Shown here piece by piece: positions 20,159 through 33,366 of a DNA stretch of 64,000 nucleotides. The stretch is from Gari tellinella (lineage: Eukaryota; Mollusca; Bivalvia; Cardiida; Psammobiidae). Both the position numbers and the translations under genes were made by a program. The notes below the pieces were generated by a model. That model was not told where the DNA came from. It worked only from the letters and a program-made list of their open reading frames with translations, and made no database searches. Position 1 is the stretch's first letter, and the number at the start of each line of letters is the position of its first letter. The DNA is taken from assembly GCA_922989275.2 (NCBI GenBank), contig OV277870.1:31020742-31084741 (forward strand), written 5' to 3'.

Positions 20159-23100
20159 TGTTTAAAATTGACGACGCCATTGTAGTGAAGGGGTCAATTC
20201 CCGTAGCAGTATAGCCAGTGTCTAGGACTGCTCAACATTGTTACATATGTTTCACACTGAGGAGTATTGCTGTCAGTGTATTATGCGTCATTGTATCCCC
20301 CAAGAAAATGATTTTGCCACCGATGTATACACATGACAGTCGTCTGTGTAGATTTTAAGAAAACATACAAGTAACATTTATATTGTGTACGACCCTTGTA
20401 TTTCAAACAAACCATACTTTCAATTCGGAAACAATTATTCGTTTTTCTGTTATGTTTAAACGAAACGGAAAACAAAGTTGAAATACCATGCAAACCCCAA
20501 AGAAACGTCAGGTTTTTGAAAATATTACCGATTTACTAAAATTTGAATGGCGTCTGATCAGACTCCATACTGTTTGCAATTGCTTGAGAACAAACGCATT
20601 TATTAGACATTATAATGCCGCCCCACAGTAGCAGAATCGAGTTAAATAAACAGCCATTAAAGAGATAGCGTATTTTCCCCTCGAGTGTCGTATTAATTTG
20701 ACATATTCGCTAACTTGTATAATGAAAACTGATGGAAATAAATTAATCGTGTTGTACTGCAGCTGAAAGAACTGTAATCAATAGGTATCATCATTACGAA
20801 AATTGTCCCATGGGCACAGTGAGATGCTCTCGGGAATTGTGATTAATTCATATAAAGCAAAAAAGAAGTCATTCTTTCCCAGTAAACGTTTTTATGCTAA
20901 ACTAAAAACTTCTGTCCTGTGCAAACGGGTTGGTACCTGATCAGACGCCGCATAACCCGCCGTCTTATCAGTCACAAAACTGTTTATCACTCAGACAAAA
21001 ATGGTCTTAAGAATTTTAAAACAAACAAAATTGCTTATTGTTTTGGTTTGCGTTATCTTTCTTATAAACTGTAAAATGTGTAAATTGTTTACATGTATAG
21101 TAAAATTGAACTTGATCTAATATAATGACTTCAAGTAATACCCATTGATTATTGAGAAGATTTAAAACGAAATAAAACGCAAACGCACCTCAAAACAATG
21201 TCGAACTGTTATGACGGATTCTTAGGATAGGTTTGGCAATTTCTTTTTAAAAACTTGAGTTTCTTTTTTCTTTGGACGTGTGTCTAATACAATGTACCAT
21301 ACTTTCTTGTTAAAACTGGTGTTAGGCTAAATCGGGATAAACTATCCTATGATGCATTGCACAGACAAGTGCTGACTTTAAATTTGTTTTATCAAAGCTG
21401 AATGAGTTAAATGATGTTTAGAATATAAAGAGGTTGAGAAATATATGCTGTTACAAGCATGTGTTTAAATACCGTTATCACTATATGTCTGTACCAATAT
21501 ATAGTTTTATGTTATGCCTTTATCATAATACATGTATGTTGATAGTATCAAAATTATGTATGATGATGCCATTTGATACTATTATAATTATATTGAGTTA
21601 TTACTATATTGATTCAGAAAATTACGACTTATAACATGTTTCAAATATCATCATGCACAGTGGTATTCTTAGAAGATATTATTTTCCAATAAATGCGTTT
21701 ATGCAAAAATCATCCTTTAACTTCCATTGCAAACCTTATGAAACAAAAATAAAATACAGGTACACTCGGCATCTGATCATAATTTAATTATTTTGCCACT
21801 TTGATTACAAAATATTTTATATATTTTTCAAAACGAACCCTAATTGTCTCCATTTATAAAAACGCGTTTGCTTTAAGACTTGTTCAAAAAGGATATGATA
21901 AAATGTTATCCACTTTTTACAGTTCATTATGGACAGTCTAGTGACAAGTAAATGGCTTCGAATTCGTTATCTGAACTCTTGTTCTTGTTGTATGATGCCT
22001 GAAGAGAGTCATGGACAAAGAAGCGAAACGCAATTAAAATTGCTGAAAAAACGATTATTAGTTTTCAAACAATTTCAACCAGAATAGACACGTAGTTTTT
22101 TCAGCGTCTTGTCAGTCTCATAACTATTGTTTGCAATCGAACTCAGTTTGCACGTATATTGGGACATACTGTTTGGTACAGTAGAGAACACGTTGTTATT
22201 TACCGATTAAATTAAAGGCAAACATCATGCAATGACATGAAGAAACGGAAGGTCTTGTTTTTTTAATCGGCAAATTTAATGGCAAATTTTAGCGTCTGAG
22301 CAGAAGCTTGCAAAAGTGTATATTGCTTTAACATAAACGCCTTGTGCTGGGAAATAATAGCATCACCACTGTTGAAAGCTGTATAACTGTGAATGGGTTA
22401 AACTAGAATGAGTAAAGGTTGAACGCGATTTTATGATATCAAGAAAAACAAGATGCCTGTGGGATATAAAGGCATCAATTCCAATGGAATACATCGTATT
22501 CGTCTTTTCATGTCAAAATTAAAATCGCTTCACATTAGCTATAATGTTTGAGGCTGTAAATCATATCGGTAGTTTAAAAAACACTTTTTAAACCTTCTTT
22601 TAGAACTGAAAGACAGATCTATGAAACCGATTGGAATTGGAAGCTGAGAACGTACAGACCATTTGGCTGTAATGTCAAGGAGGATAATGCGCTAATGCAT
22701 GCATGACGCCATTGCACACATGACGTCATCATCATGACGTCATGACAACGGCAATAACAAACAAAGTTGTACACATTATTCTCTTTGATTTTATGGCTGA
22801 ATGCATGTAACAAAAATGTGACGTGTGTTTTGACGTGATTTTCTTTGAAAAAGGCCCTTAGTGATCGAAATATTAGAAAAGAGCAGTATATGTATTAATA
22901 TTAATTTAATTCCCTATCTGGAATATTGAAAAAAACATTGTCAAACATATATCGTTAAACTTGTTTTGACAGGAAATTCTTTAAAGGATTTTACACTCTT
23001 AAATAAAAGTTATATTATATGCCTTTAGTTGATATCGAGCGTTTCCGCGTGTATCTGCACAGTAAAATACAGGAGTATGTATCAGCCACCTTGTATCAGC

Positions 23101-23227
23101 CACTTTGTATTTTACTCTGACGTCGCTTTCGATTTAGTGTGACGTCATTTACGTACATGTACAAGTGCCGCGTTAACCTCTGCGACATACAAAAAGTCTT
23201 GTTCTGCTTCAAATAACTAAAACGTTT
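20159..23227. other. Unassigned AT-rich DNA with hairpin relics
   Basis: No gene supported. Near 20,925-20,985 is a relic of the CAAACAG...CTGTTTG hairpin family, with CAGACGCCGCATAACCCG in its middle. A segment at about 20,160-20,200 (GTAGTGAAGGGGTCAAT) resembles 24,395-24,425 (GAAGTGAAGGGGTCAAT), indicating a dispersed repeat adjoining the Polinton insertion site. CpG-rich TGACGTCA words cluster at 22,715-22,745. Confidence 0.4.
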
Positions 23228-23251
23228 TGGATAGATAGATAGATACTTTAT
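23228..23251 (+). repeat. (GATA)n microsatellite
   Basis: GATAGATAGATAGATAC followed by a T-rich stretch. Confidence 0.85.
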
Positions 23252-23750
23252 TCAGTACAAAAGCCATTGGCTTATCAGTACACAGTTGCTACATACATAT
23301 AATTATGGTCATGTCAATGGTGGAACAGTAATATGTATTGATCTCAATTAAAGCTAGAGCGATGCATCGAAAAGTAGTTGCAAAGTGTAAACTTTTCAGT
23401 GTAGAATTTTGACTTGTAAACGTTTATACCAGAGAGAAATGAAAAGCTTTTCGAACTAAAACATTAGATGACTAGCAAATCAAAAGGAAACTGAGGCTAT
23501 ACTATGCAACTTGTTTGCCATGCATCAACTAGGCACATATACTGTACAAGTCAAACAGAGTTGAAACAAAAATAGAACAATCTTGTATTAAGCGGCCACG
23601 AAATAGGAAACACAATTGGTCGATCTAGATATAACTGAACGAACAGGATAAAATATTAGCATTTCACTTTTTCCATACGGATATAAAATGATTTAAATAC
23701 ATATTTAGTTGTTTCTGGTTTGTATTCAAGGCACATAATAAACACATCAC

Positions 23751-23904
23751 CAGTTGGCAGTCTGCTACAGAGTGTTGTATTTAGCTCTTGACGATTTTGG
23801 CGGAAACAACCGATCAGACTCGCGCCAAGGCGCTCGTCAGATCGGCTATATCCGCCAAAAACGTCTCGAGCTAAATACATCACTCTGTATCGTACTGTCA
23901 ACTG
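23751..23904. repeat. Palindrome with ~75 bp arms
   Basis: The arms are roughly 85% complementary: AGAGTGTTGTATTTAGCTC on the left against GAGCTAAATACATCACTCT on the right. The centre GGCGC lies near 23,828. A further hairpin (AAAGCAGAAAGCTC / GAACTTTCTGCTTT) sits just to the right at 23,932-23,975. It is probably a MITE-type element. The long frames on both strands are mirror artefacts. Confidence 0.75.
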
Positions 23905-23979
23905 GTAATGTGTATATATCAACCAAAAGTAAAGCAGAAAGCTCATCAAAGCCCTGATAGAACTTTCTGCTTTATTTTG

Positions 23980-26900
23980 TTTTTTAATGAAATATTCCAG
24001 TGGATACGTTTTCTTTCCATATGAAATACGCAATGCAATAAAATGCAGAATATGACTTTTTTTTTTTAAAATGATGACATTTTTATCTGAGTGGAAAAAA
24101 TATCAGGAGCATGATCGGATCCCCGGTCACAATGTACAAGCGCCTGATCTGTCTCTAAACTGTTTGCCATGGTCATAATGCGCTGTTTTGTTTAAAGTCT
24201 ACTCTGCTCTACAATGTAAACACCTCTGAATGAGTTCAATGCTAATCTAGATATCAAAGCACGTAATATCACACGTACGCTATTTTATAACACTATATTC
24301 ACTCCTTCACATCCTTGCTAATGTTTGCATCATAAAGTCAAATTACTTAAAATTTGATTTTGATAAAGAAATGCAGACGACAATTATTTAAATTTGATGA
24401 CGTCACTGAAGTGAAGGGGTCAATCCATTCCTTTTTTATTTCATTTAGTATTATTTTACATGTTTTGCCAACGTTTTGGACATGCTTCATTTGGCAAAAG
24501 GCCGATAATATCCGTAAATGTGCGCGTCATAATGGTATTTTTTAAAAATATAGCCTCATCAATTAACTCCTGCGACAGCATTTAAGTTTTGTGACAGCCG
24601 CCGTCGACTGATCCAACAATAGTGCTGTTCGGTAGCTGTACACAGTGGGGAACTATGGGTACAAACATTAATAGGCTATAACATGTCTTATAACCTTCGC
24701 TGGGATTAGTAAGGTGTATTCTGATTACGATTTATTAAAAATCTGAATGGACATCAAGGTGAAGCCTGATCAGGCACTGAGTTACTATGAATCTCATCTG
24801 AACTATAATAACTATTAGTTCAGTACAAACGCTTAATTATAGTCGTTTAAAATTACATTTTAACTATGATCAGACAGAAGAAGTTTTGACACTCATATCC
24901 TAAATTCCTAATCTGTCTGCTTTAACCAATCACTCCATTTATAAAATAACGTACGATGCGAGCGATGAATAACACTAATTGTTTATTTCTCCTATAAAAC
25001 TAGTTGTTTAACTATGCAAATGAGGTTGTTTTACAAACATGTGTATTCCTACAGGCTGTCAAAACTTGTAAACAAATATGGCGTCAAACAAAATTTCTGT
25101 CGGCGATCTAGTTGCTATAGATGGGAACGGACAAGGAATTATCACTCCCTAGATTTATTCTGAATAAATCGATATTAACATTGGAACTACCTTTTTTGCA
25201 TGTTTTCTCAATTTGTTGGTCCATTTACGCGTCAATCATTGACTTTTAAGGAAGCTAGTAAGCTAAAAAAAAAAGTATCGAGATGGTAAAAAAACAACAT
25301 TAACACATTATGTTATAAGTAGAATCTATCATCTATCGTGTTTATAGGTTTCATTAGATTGATAAAACTCGTCTCTGGAAAACGATAAAACGCAACAAGC
25401 ACAGTTTTTGTCGTTTTCTAAAATAATCGTTTTATACACGCCTTTTCACGTCTATAATTTCTGCATCAACAAAAATCGTTCCAAATTATACAGTCATAAT
25501 TGTGCTTCATAAGATATATTTCTTTATATCTTAGTAGTCGGTAGCTAAATTTATGCTGAGAGTATCTCATTTACTTTCAAGCTGCTTCAAGCAACCACCT
25601 GTCTTCAAGACTGAATGTAAGCTATGAAGAGAAAGGGTTTCTGCCACGTCTTGTTGGGAAATTAGGTCAAACTGTTAACAAAATGAGTGTGTGGGTAAAT
25701 AGCAGATAACTTTGTCAGAAATGTTAATCAGTTATCACAAACCAGGCAAGCCGTACCTTTTAAAAGGAAACTTTATGTACATTATTTCGATAGTGTGACA
25801 TAAAAGTTTGAAGCTTCCTTTCCAACTTTGATAATTATTAACTCAGCGTAATGGAAATAAAGCAAGTGTTAATATTTCGTTGAAAAGTTATTATGAAATC
25901 ATTTTCAGATTAGAAAATGTTTTATTTTATTGACAAGTTATTACCAAATAATTTTCAGATTTTCCTGAAAGCTTTTAACAATTTCAACAATGACATTCGT
26001 CATTGTATCGTCCTTTAAATATAGCAAAACCACAGCCATATCCGGCGTGAACATGCATTTAGCAAACAATCTAAATTATAATTCGGCGGCTTCGGATCAA
26101 ATCGACGGCAGCTTAGGATCCAAAAGGTCTCACTAGTATACATGTATTAACGTTTCTTTAGATAAACACAGAAGAAGTATATCAATACACTGAACCCTAT
26201 GGTTGGGTATATCAATCAGTTTTAATGTATCTGTATAGAGTGTTCTTATGATGATTCGAACAGTATAGACCCTGATCAGAGGATGCCTAAAGGACCCCGA
26301 TAATCAGGTCCTGTCCCGTTTGCAATTGCCATATTGTAATACATTGTTAAAATCATGTTTTGGTGGATCTAATAAAAATGTACTGGACTTAAGAGGAGAT
26401 ATGAAATTTTCATTTGTAGTTTCAGGGATGGATAAGTTAAGCAGTGAAAGCACTACTATATTGTCAGTATTCTGTAATAACTGTCGTCGGAAAACTCGTG
26501 TCGTCCGCAGCCGTTCTAAGGATTGAATATTTGTATTTTGTATCAGACCATTTTATTTGTTTAAAACAGTTTGGATCCATCTGAGACGTCGAGTAACTGG
26601 TCGTCTTGTCTGGATTCAAACGATTTGCAAAGGCACGTGTATCACAACTTTACATGCAGGGCGCAGAAGAATATTTGTATGTTGGATGACATGACATTCA
26701 GTATTGTTTTATTGATAACATAGAAAGTTTTGAGAAAGCTTAATCATTTCACTGCCACGCAATTTACAAACAGTTTGAATCCTGAGCAGATACCAACTAA
26801 CTCGGCGTCGGATCAGAATCTTTCGATGCTTGTTCAGTCAAAATCCGTAGATTGTAAGTTAAAGAAGTAAACTGCAGACGATAATCTCAAAGCAGGCGAT

Positions 26901-29066
26901 AAGTGTAGTGGATGGTTGAATAATACGCAATAGCGCCCTATGCTGTTTCACATCATCACACCGGCACCTCGACTTTTTACCCGTTATATTGGCGATGATA
27001 TTCAATTAGTTTACAGTCCATCGCTTAATGGCAGAATAATATCCATCATTGGTTTTATTTGATAAAAACGATATGCATTAAGTGTACTCCATTTTGCAGA
27101 CTGTATTTATTTAGTGTTTGTTACAGTTTACATTACAGTGCAGTCTCTCTTAACCCCGTCACTGCTATGACGTCATAATTTTACACATTTGTTGTCTGCT
27201 TTAATTTCTTAAAATTAAATCTGTATTGTAAATTTACAAAGATCATATCAAAATAAGTGTCAAACAGTTAGGATCCTCGGCATCTGGAAAAGATCGAAAC
27301 TATTTAGAAACACGTGCCACCATTGTACTCGGGGTAGGCAGTGAATGGAATTGGTTAAACCATTGGTACAAATATCTCACTATGTAACTACAAACTTAAC
27401 CCTGCTACAGATAGATAAGACCCAAAACAAATATCTCTTAATAAATAATAGTCAGAATTTGAAATTGTACAGCAGAAATTATCTGTAAAATTTCTTAAAA
27501 TAATTATGTCAGATTAATGGAAGTAAAGGTGACCTAAAGCTGGCGTGCGCAAATTAAGTTTAAGCTTCAAACAATTTGATTTTATAATAGGGCTAACCTA
27601 TTGTCAGCAACATGCAATGTAACAGCACGGACCAAGATAACGCGAATTGAATTCGATCGTTACAGAGGTCAAAGGCTGTGTAGATTTAGGCGCGACATAT
27701 GAACAACAGAGAAGGGCTATTTACGAAATGTGCGTTGATATAAGGTGTTGGTTCAGTCTACGCTACCAGTTTATGTTGGCCATTAAGCCTTAGGTTTGGA
27801 TCCTGGCTGATCACACGATCTTGATCCAAACTGTTTGCAAAGTTGACCTTATGCGACTCGGCGATATAAAGGTTAACAGATGCTCGCTAATAGAGTAGAT
27901 TTACAGAGAGGGGGATCAATGACTGTGAAACATTATAGTTGCGTTTACCTCGACTATAAAAATAATAATGTCAACTTGGACATGTGTTTAAAAATTGAGA
28001 AAAAATGTGCATTCAACTTGTATATCGGTTAGTCTTGTACACAAAAATATTTGTTTCATTTTAAGGGAATACTTGTATTATCTAAAACTTTGCGCAAGGC
28101 CGAAAATGAAGACATGTGTATCTTTTACAGTCGGCTAAAGGGTAATTGTATATAAACAACATTTATTTACAAAATTTTCATTATAAAATGACTATAGCTA
28201 TAGTCCTTTTTTATTTGGTTGATATTAAAAGTGACCGTGTATATGTTAGTATGTCTCTTATAGGTAGGAAACGATCAGATAACGTCATCGTTTTAGACGC
28301 GCAATCCTAAGGACGTCGAGTTGTCTTGGCTTTTAAACTCGTACATTCCTTCAACATTAAATAAGACAGGCGACACTTTGTAGTAACATTTTCCCACTGC
28401 GAGAAATGCGATATGTTAAGAACGCTTCAAAACACACACATATAGATACAGTACAACCAATGAGTTGTATATCGGATACTCGACAACACAGTAAATCCTT
28501 CACCAAAAAAACCCCAAAAAGCTATACATTTACTCAGTTTATTGTTACTCTTAAGGTAAACATACGAGTTCTATATTTAGATTACATTAATTATTCTCCA
28601 CGAGTAAGAGTCGCCTTCTTTTATATGATGGGTTAAGATTTATACTGAACGAAAAGTTGGTAGACGTTTAACCTTTAATTAAGTAGTGTAGGAATACGGG
28701 TATTACTGTCGTAACCTTAACCGTGTTTAACAGTATTGATATTAGCGGCGAATTTAAAACTGTAAAACCCATGTGGCTAAATACATGTTTTACCTTTTTC
28801 TACAAGTGGTGTGTATCGCTGAAAAACGCGATGAAACAGATTAGGTTTTGTCTGGCTGCCTCTCTGTCCGTTCGCCTGTCCGTCTTTTTATTGGGATGAG
28901 AAGCCTGTCCCGCCATTGAACGAGCTTCACAAAATTTAATGCGCTGTCAAAGAAAATCAGATAAGCGTGATGAATGACGCTGATTATGCTAATGAAGCTG
29001 TTCGAGATTCAGGGTGTTGCTTCATACCTATGTTTAGATTTGGCTTAACAGCTTAACATAGTACTA
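23980..29066. other. Unassigned AT-rich DNA
   Basis: No multi-exon gene was recognised. Hairpin-family relics lie at about 26,565-26,640, 26,765-26,825 and 27,780-27,845 (words GTTTGGATCC and AACTGTTTGC). A small direct duplication (TTTTCAGATT context) is at 25,900-25,962. One short ORF, at 25,078-25,152, is listed separately. Confidence 0.4.
25078..25152 (+). CDS. Short ORF or first-exon candidate, 24 codons
   Basis: ATG with a favourable context (AAATATGG), then MASNKISVGDLVAIDGNGQG and a stop at 25,150-25,152. Codon use looks gene-like against AT-rich surroundings. No donor site fits an obvious exon and no continuation was found, so it could be an exon remnant or chance. Confidence 0.2.
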   Translation: MASNKISVGDLVAIDGNGQGIITP

Positions 29067-29089
29067 TTGGCAGGGTCCCTACTATACTA

Positions 29090-29312
29090 TAACTATTTAC
29101 TTACCTGCCTAACAACCTACCTGCCCACCTATTTACCTACCTACCTACCTTCCTACCTTCATACCTACCTACCTACTTACATATCTACCTACCGACTTAC
29201 CTTCCTACATACGTACCTACCTACATACCTACTTACCTACATGTACCAACCTACCTACTTACCTTCCTTCCTTCCTTCCAACCTACCTTCCTACCTACCT
29301 AACTACCTACAA
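29090..29312 (+). repeat. (CCTA)n microsatellite, interrupted
   Basis: ACCTACCTACCT-type tetranucleotide repeat with CATA, TTCC and ACTT variants. The open frame over it is a repeat artefact. Confidence 0.95.
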
Positions 29313-29676
29313 AATTAGCCATCTACCTTTCTGTCTGTCTGTATGTCCGTCTGTTTGATCAAATTTCAGACTGTTTTAACTCACGTAGCTATAGTCTGCA
29401 GAAATATCCAATTATCATCTCTGTATTGTATCCCATAAAACACCATATTACCAAATAAACGATGATGTGCTTAAATAATAACGCCCGTATGTCTACCGCA
29501 AGTTACTTGGCGTCTTACCAGACTCCAAACTGTTGACCACTCCGGTTTTACAAAATATCGTTACTTCTTTAAAAAAGCATGACTTATTGTTGTTGCATTT
29601 TGTTTATTTTGATTTCATTTAGCTGAAAACATGCAGCGATGTATGGGTATTTATATTGGTGCTTCACATAAACCAG

Positions 29677-30161
29677 TAGCGCGTTCAAGTACCGTATCGA
29701 TTGCATCAGAAAACGGTAACAATTTAACCTTAACGACCGTTTGGCTGTTACCGATTGCAAAACGGCACGAACGGCTTCAGAGGTAGTTAGCCATCGCCAA
29801 CAAAGGAAAACAAAATGGCGACCAAATGAATTTAATAAAACCAGCGAACAGTCCCGACTTAATTTCTCATCAATAAACCAACATTTTCCGATACTTAATG
29901 TATCAAACAAAGCAGCTTACATCTGAGCAGCTAAATCTTATTTTTATATGAGGTAAAATTGATGCATTGCAGGTGATTAGTACACTTGTGCGTGTGTTAT
30001 TCCGATCGTACATAAATCGTTCGTACCCTTGAAAAGTTAATAAACATGGGGGCGCAATGAGTTATTATTGAAGAGTATTGGTGAACGTTAGATGTCGTAC
30101 TATATGGGTTGTTTGCATCGGTTAACGTTGCTGTTCGCTGATACGGTACTTGAACGCGCTA
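29677..30161. mobile_element. 485 bp non-autonomous TIR element
   Basis: Begins TAGCGCGTTCAAGTACCGTA and ends with its complement TACGGTACTTGAACGCGCTA. The repeats match over about 22 bp. Flanking CAG at 29,674-29,676 and 30,162-30,164 looks like a 3 bp target duplication. The interior has no transposase. Another inverted pair inside (AACGGTAACA / GGTTAACGTTG type) is weak. Confidence 0.65.
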
Positions 30162-30164
30162 CAG

Positions 30165-31122
30165 TATTGCGTGACCACTCCAAAGACTACACAAAATACT
30201 GTCGGGTATTTTTTCATATACCCAGTTTATATCACTGAACAGAATCACAGTGGATTAGAAGTTATCATTTTCTTATAAGCTCATCTGCGAACTAACATTT
30301 CTTTCCGAAATTAGGTCTTATTTATAGTTCTCGTGAAATTTGAAAATTTATACATTTTGATTCTGGAAGAAAATTAATGAAACAAACGACAGCAGTTCTT
30401 TTTGGAGTATTATGTTGCTATCACCCAACAAGGCGCGAACATTTTCCGCACTTACACACTGTTTGTGTCCGGATCAGACGACATGTTATTCGACATCTGA
30501 ATAGGATCAATTCGATTTTCAGACAGCAGTGCTTTTAAAAGCAGGTATTATTTTAGCATGTCAGTGGCTTACATGAAATTCTCATGGAACGTATTGGATT
30601 ATATTTAACTCTGATAATTAATAGAACTATTATGTTTTACATTTAACTCTGCTTCACAATAGTTGCTTTAAATTTTTCATAAACCTTGATTTGTTTGCCA
30701 CATAGAGTGACGTAGTATTGAATACGAGTTTACTGTAGACCCTGATAGGTGTACATAATTACACTGCATTATGACAGGCGACTGAGAGTAGCCTCTTAAA
30801 CCAGGCTAATAACCATTGTCTGATACAACGGTATGTCATAATAAAAAAACAGTAATATACCAAGTTAAGGTAGCTGTTAACGATCGATACTGCAAGCGGA
30901 TTTTTCTAATTAATTGTCGTGATTGATGATTTTCCCCCCAATTTTATAGCTGACGGATGAAAATGGTACATATCCCATCAGAATATGCCAATTTACAAAA
31001 AATAGTTTAATTTTTTACGATTTTATAAGAACATTTAAAAAACAATTCAAACAACGATATCAAAGCCATCTTTATTTGTATTATGATTAAAACTGCCCAA
31101 AATACTCTTTATAAACATATCT
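30165..31122. other. Unassigned AT-rich DNA
   Basis: Nothing supported beyond a hairpin-family relic near 30,455-30,515 (CTGTTTGTGTCCGGATCAGA). Confidence 0.35.
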
Positions 31123-31637
31123 AGGGATCCGTGTCTCAGATTTTTAAAATACCGCTTCAAACCTTTGTTATGTAACATCAAAGTTTTTTACGGTTTAAAG
31201 TCGACCACTATTAGGCAACGCTTTATAACGGACCACTGGAGTTACTTAAAGATATCTCCTGACGACCTTTTGGTCATCACACCTACATGTAACCAGCCTC
31301 GAAAGCATGCCGTCACGTGCAAGTTTTGTCCTTTACTGCTATCTTGTCTAGAGATATACTCACCCAAGCGTTTCATGTGAGGCCCGTGCCTGAAATTTGT
31401 TAGTTAGGTTAGTAAAACCCATTGAAAAAACCCTTGAGTGTGAGTATTTGAGGGCCTCTCTAGACAATTTGAATGTATTTACCTGTAATTTCACACCAAC
31501 TGAGATTTGTATACCCGGTGAAAGCTTGTGATTCATGCTTTTGACAGTTAAATTCTCACACTATCGAGACAATGTGGGGGGAGTCCCTCAATGGACTGAG
31601 GAAAAGTCTTTAAACAATTTCTGAGACACGGTTCCCT
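31123..31637. mobile_element. 515 bp element with degenerate inverted termini
   Basis: AGGGATCCGTGTCTCAGA at the left pairs with CTGAGACACGGTTCCCT at the right. A second nested pair is GTCTAGAGATATACTCAC (31,347-31,364) against GTGAGTATTTGAGGGCCTCT and CTAGAC (31,440-31,465). No target duplication was identified and no transposase is present. Confidence 0.45.
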
Positions 31638-33300
31638 CGAGGAGATAATACCCTTTCATCTGCTTCAAACCGCACGAAAATCGAACCCCAACTGCGAAAG
31701 TTACGGGAGATTAAAATTACCGCTTGCTTCAAATTATGTAATGCCGGAAACTCCAATTAACTGACTGATGTGTCAATTAGGCTCTCGTGACCGCCCGGTA
31801 TTCAACTAATACCTTCTTTTTCAACAAATAACATGACCCAGCTTATGATCAACCATTTCATTAAACTCCGCCCCAAATTAACAAAGACAATCATATAAAA
31901 ATAACTATTTTATTACGGTAACAGTCGTCAATCACCTCTGACAGCTTCGGAATAAACCACCTATCTAGTCACGTAATCTACGCAATTGAGGCACCCAGCG
32001 GGGATTCTGACGCGTGATTTACCGGTAAAATGACCGAGAAAGCAAGAGAGAATTTGGTAACTTGAAGAAAATACCTTTATTATCTCTTTAATCTTACACG
32101 TTTCACTGGCTATTGTCCTTATAATCGTAAGCTAAAGGTGTTGTTCGTGTCTCATAATTCTCAAACATATCAAAGTTCTCATACATTTGGGGTGAAAAGC
32201 ACAATATATAAAGTGCAATTATGACAAAAAAACAACTTAAAAACAAGTTTGAAGTTTTAAAACTATTTTTTTACACAATAAAACATGTTTCTTATCATAC
32301 AGTTTGACAAGTGGCTTACAAAGGTGACAGTACTTAATTGCTTAGCTGCTCATCACCTCTGATAACAAAAGATTACCCAACCAACATGTTTTGTATATAT
32401 GCTATTGATAGGATATTCAAAGAACTGGAACTAATTAGTTTACAAGGCACCTTATTTATTTGGATCCAGATATGATGCTTAATAACCGGGTGTCTGATCG
32501 GACTTCTTGCTGTTTGACAGCCGTATTCTGCAAAAAGATAACAGCCACTGATGGGCTATATCAACATAGTAGATCTATATTAAAAACAACTTTTTTATGT
32601 TAATAAAGTTTACTTATTAAATATTCATAATAGGTTGAGTTTTCTATTTATACAAAAGAGGTATCAGGTTAAATTTTCAAAAAGAAAAGTGGCATTTCTT
32701 GTGTCATAGCCAATCATATATTGTTATCATTCATTATATTTGGTAAAATTAAAAAAACAAAATTCAGATTTAATTTCTATGCCTTTCTATATTGTTTTCC
32801 TTCTAATCAATTTTGTACTTAAAGTATGATAAGTAAAAATTCCTTTATATGTAAACTATTCACAAAGAAATTTCGTTTCTTGGATAAGACGAAGTTTGGA
32901 TAAGACGAAATAATTTGCAAGGTCCCCTGAATTTCGTTATAAGTGAGCATCACTGTATAAAAGTGGTTATCTCTAATTTTGACAACACGCAACGTAATGG
33001 AATAAAACTATAAACTATAGAATGTTTGTATAATTGTTGATCACACTCTTTTAAATGTTGTTGTCGATCTATGTTATCTGAAAGTTAAACAGTTTGAAGC
33101 TACTCGGCGTCTGATCAAGCTCCTTACTGTTTGCAATTCACTATAAGACTTGAAGTGATAACGCGTGTGTTTGGAAGGGGCGACATGTTTCCCACCGTAC
33201 CAGCAGCTCTAATAATGAATGCATATCCAAATATCAATTCGGTCCAATGATTGGTGATCTGGTTTTATTCAAATGACGGTGATTGCTTTCTCTCTCTATT
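31638..33300. other. Unassigned AT-rich DNA
   Basis: Hairpin-family relics near 32,460-32,520 and 33,085-33,140. A short inverted motif at 32,865-32,945 (GAAATTTCGTTTCTTGGATA region) may be half of a MITE. No gene found. Confidence 0.35.
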
Positions 33301-33308
33301 TCCCACAG

Positions 33309-33366
33309 GTTCGTGAAATCAATCATCTCATCACGGATGGTGCATTTCCGGTCGGGAGAACTATGG
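33309..33366 (+). CDS. Candidate internal exon (58 nt)
   Basis: A polypyrimidine tract (TTTCTCTCTCTATTTCCCACAG) ends at 33,308, and a GGTAAT donor context follows at 33,366-33,371. The frame starting at 33,309 encodes VREINHLITDGAFPVGRTM. No partner exons were found nearby and the family was not recognised, so this is a weak, splice-based call. Confidence 0.25.

Noticed and set aside
22715..22745. Cluster of TGACGTCA (CRE-like) words as a regulatory island
   Set aside because: The three overlapping occurrences are part of a short local repeat (CATGACGTCATCATCATGAC) with no neighbouring gene.
28406..28636. 76-residue ORF as a gene
   Set aside because: No recognisable domain, no promoter or splice context, and composition like the surrounding AT-rich DNA.
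29067..29318. Tyr-Leu-Pro-Thr repeat protein
   Set aside because: Translation of the (CCTA)n microsatellite.
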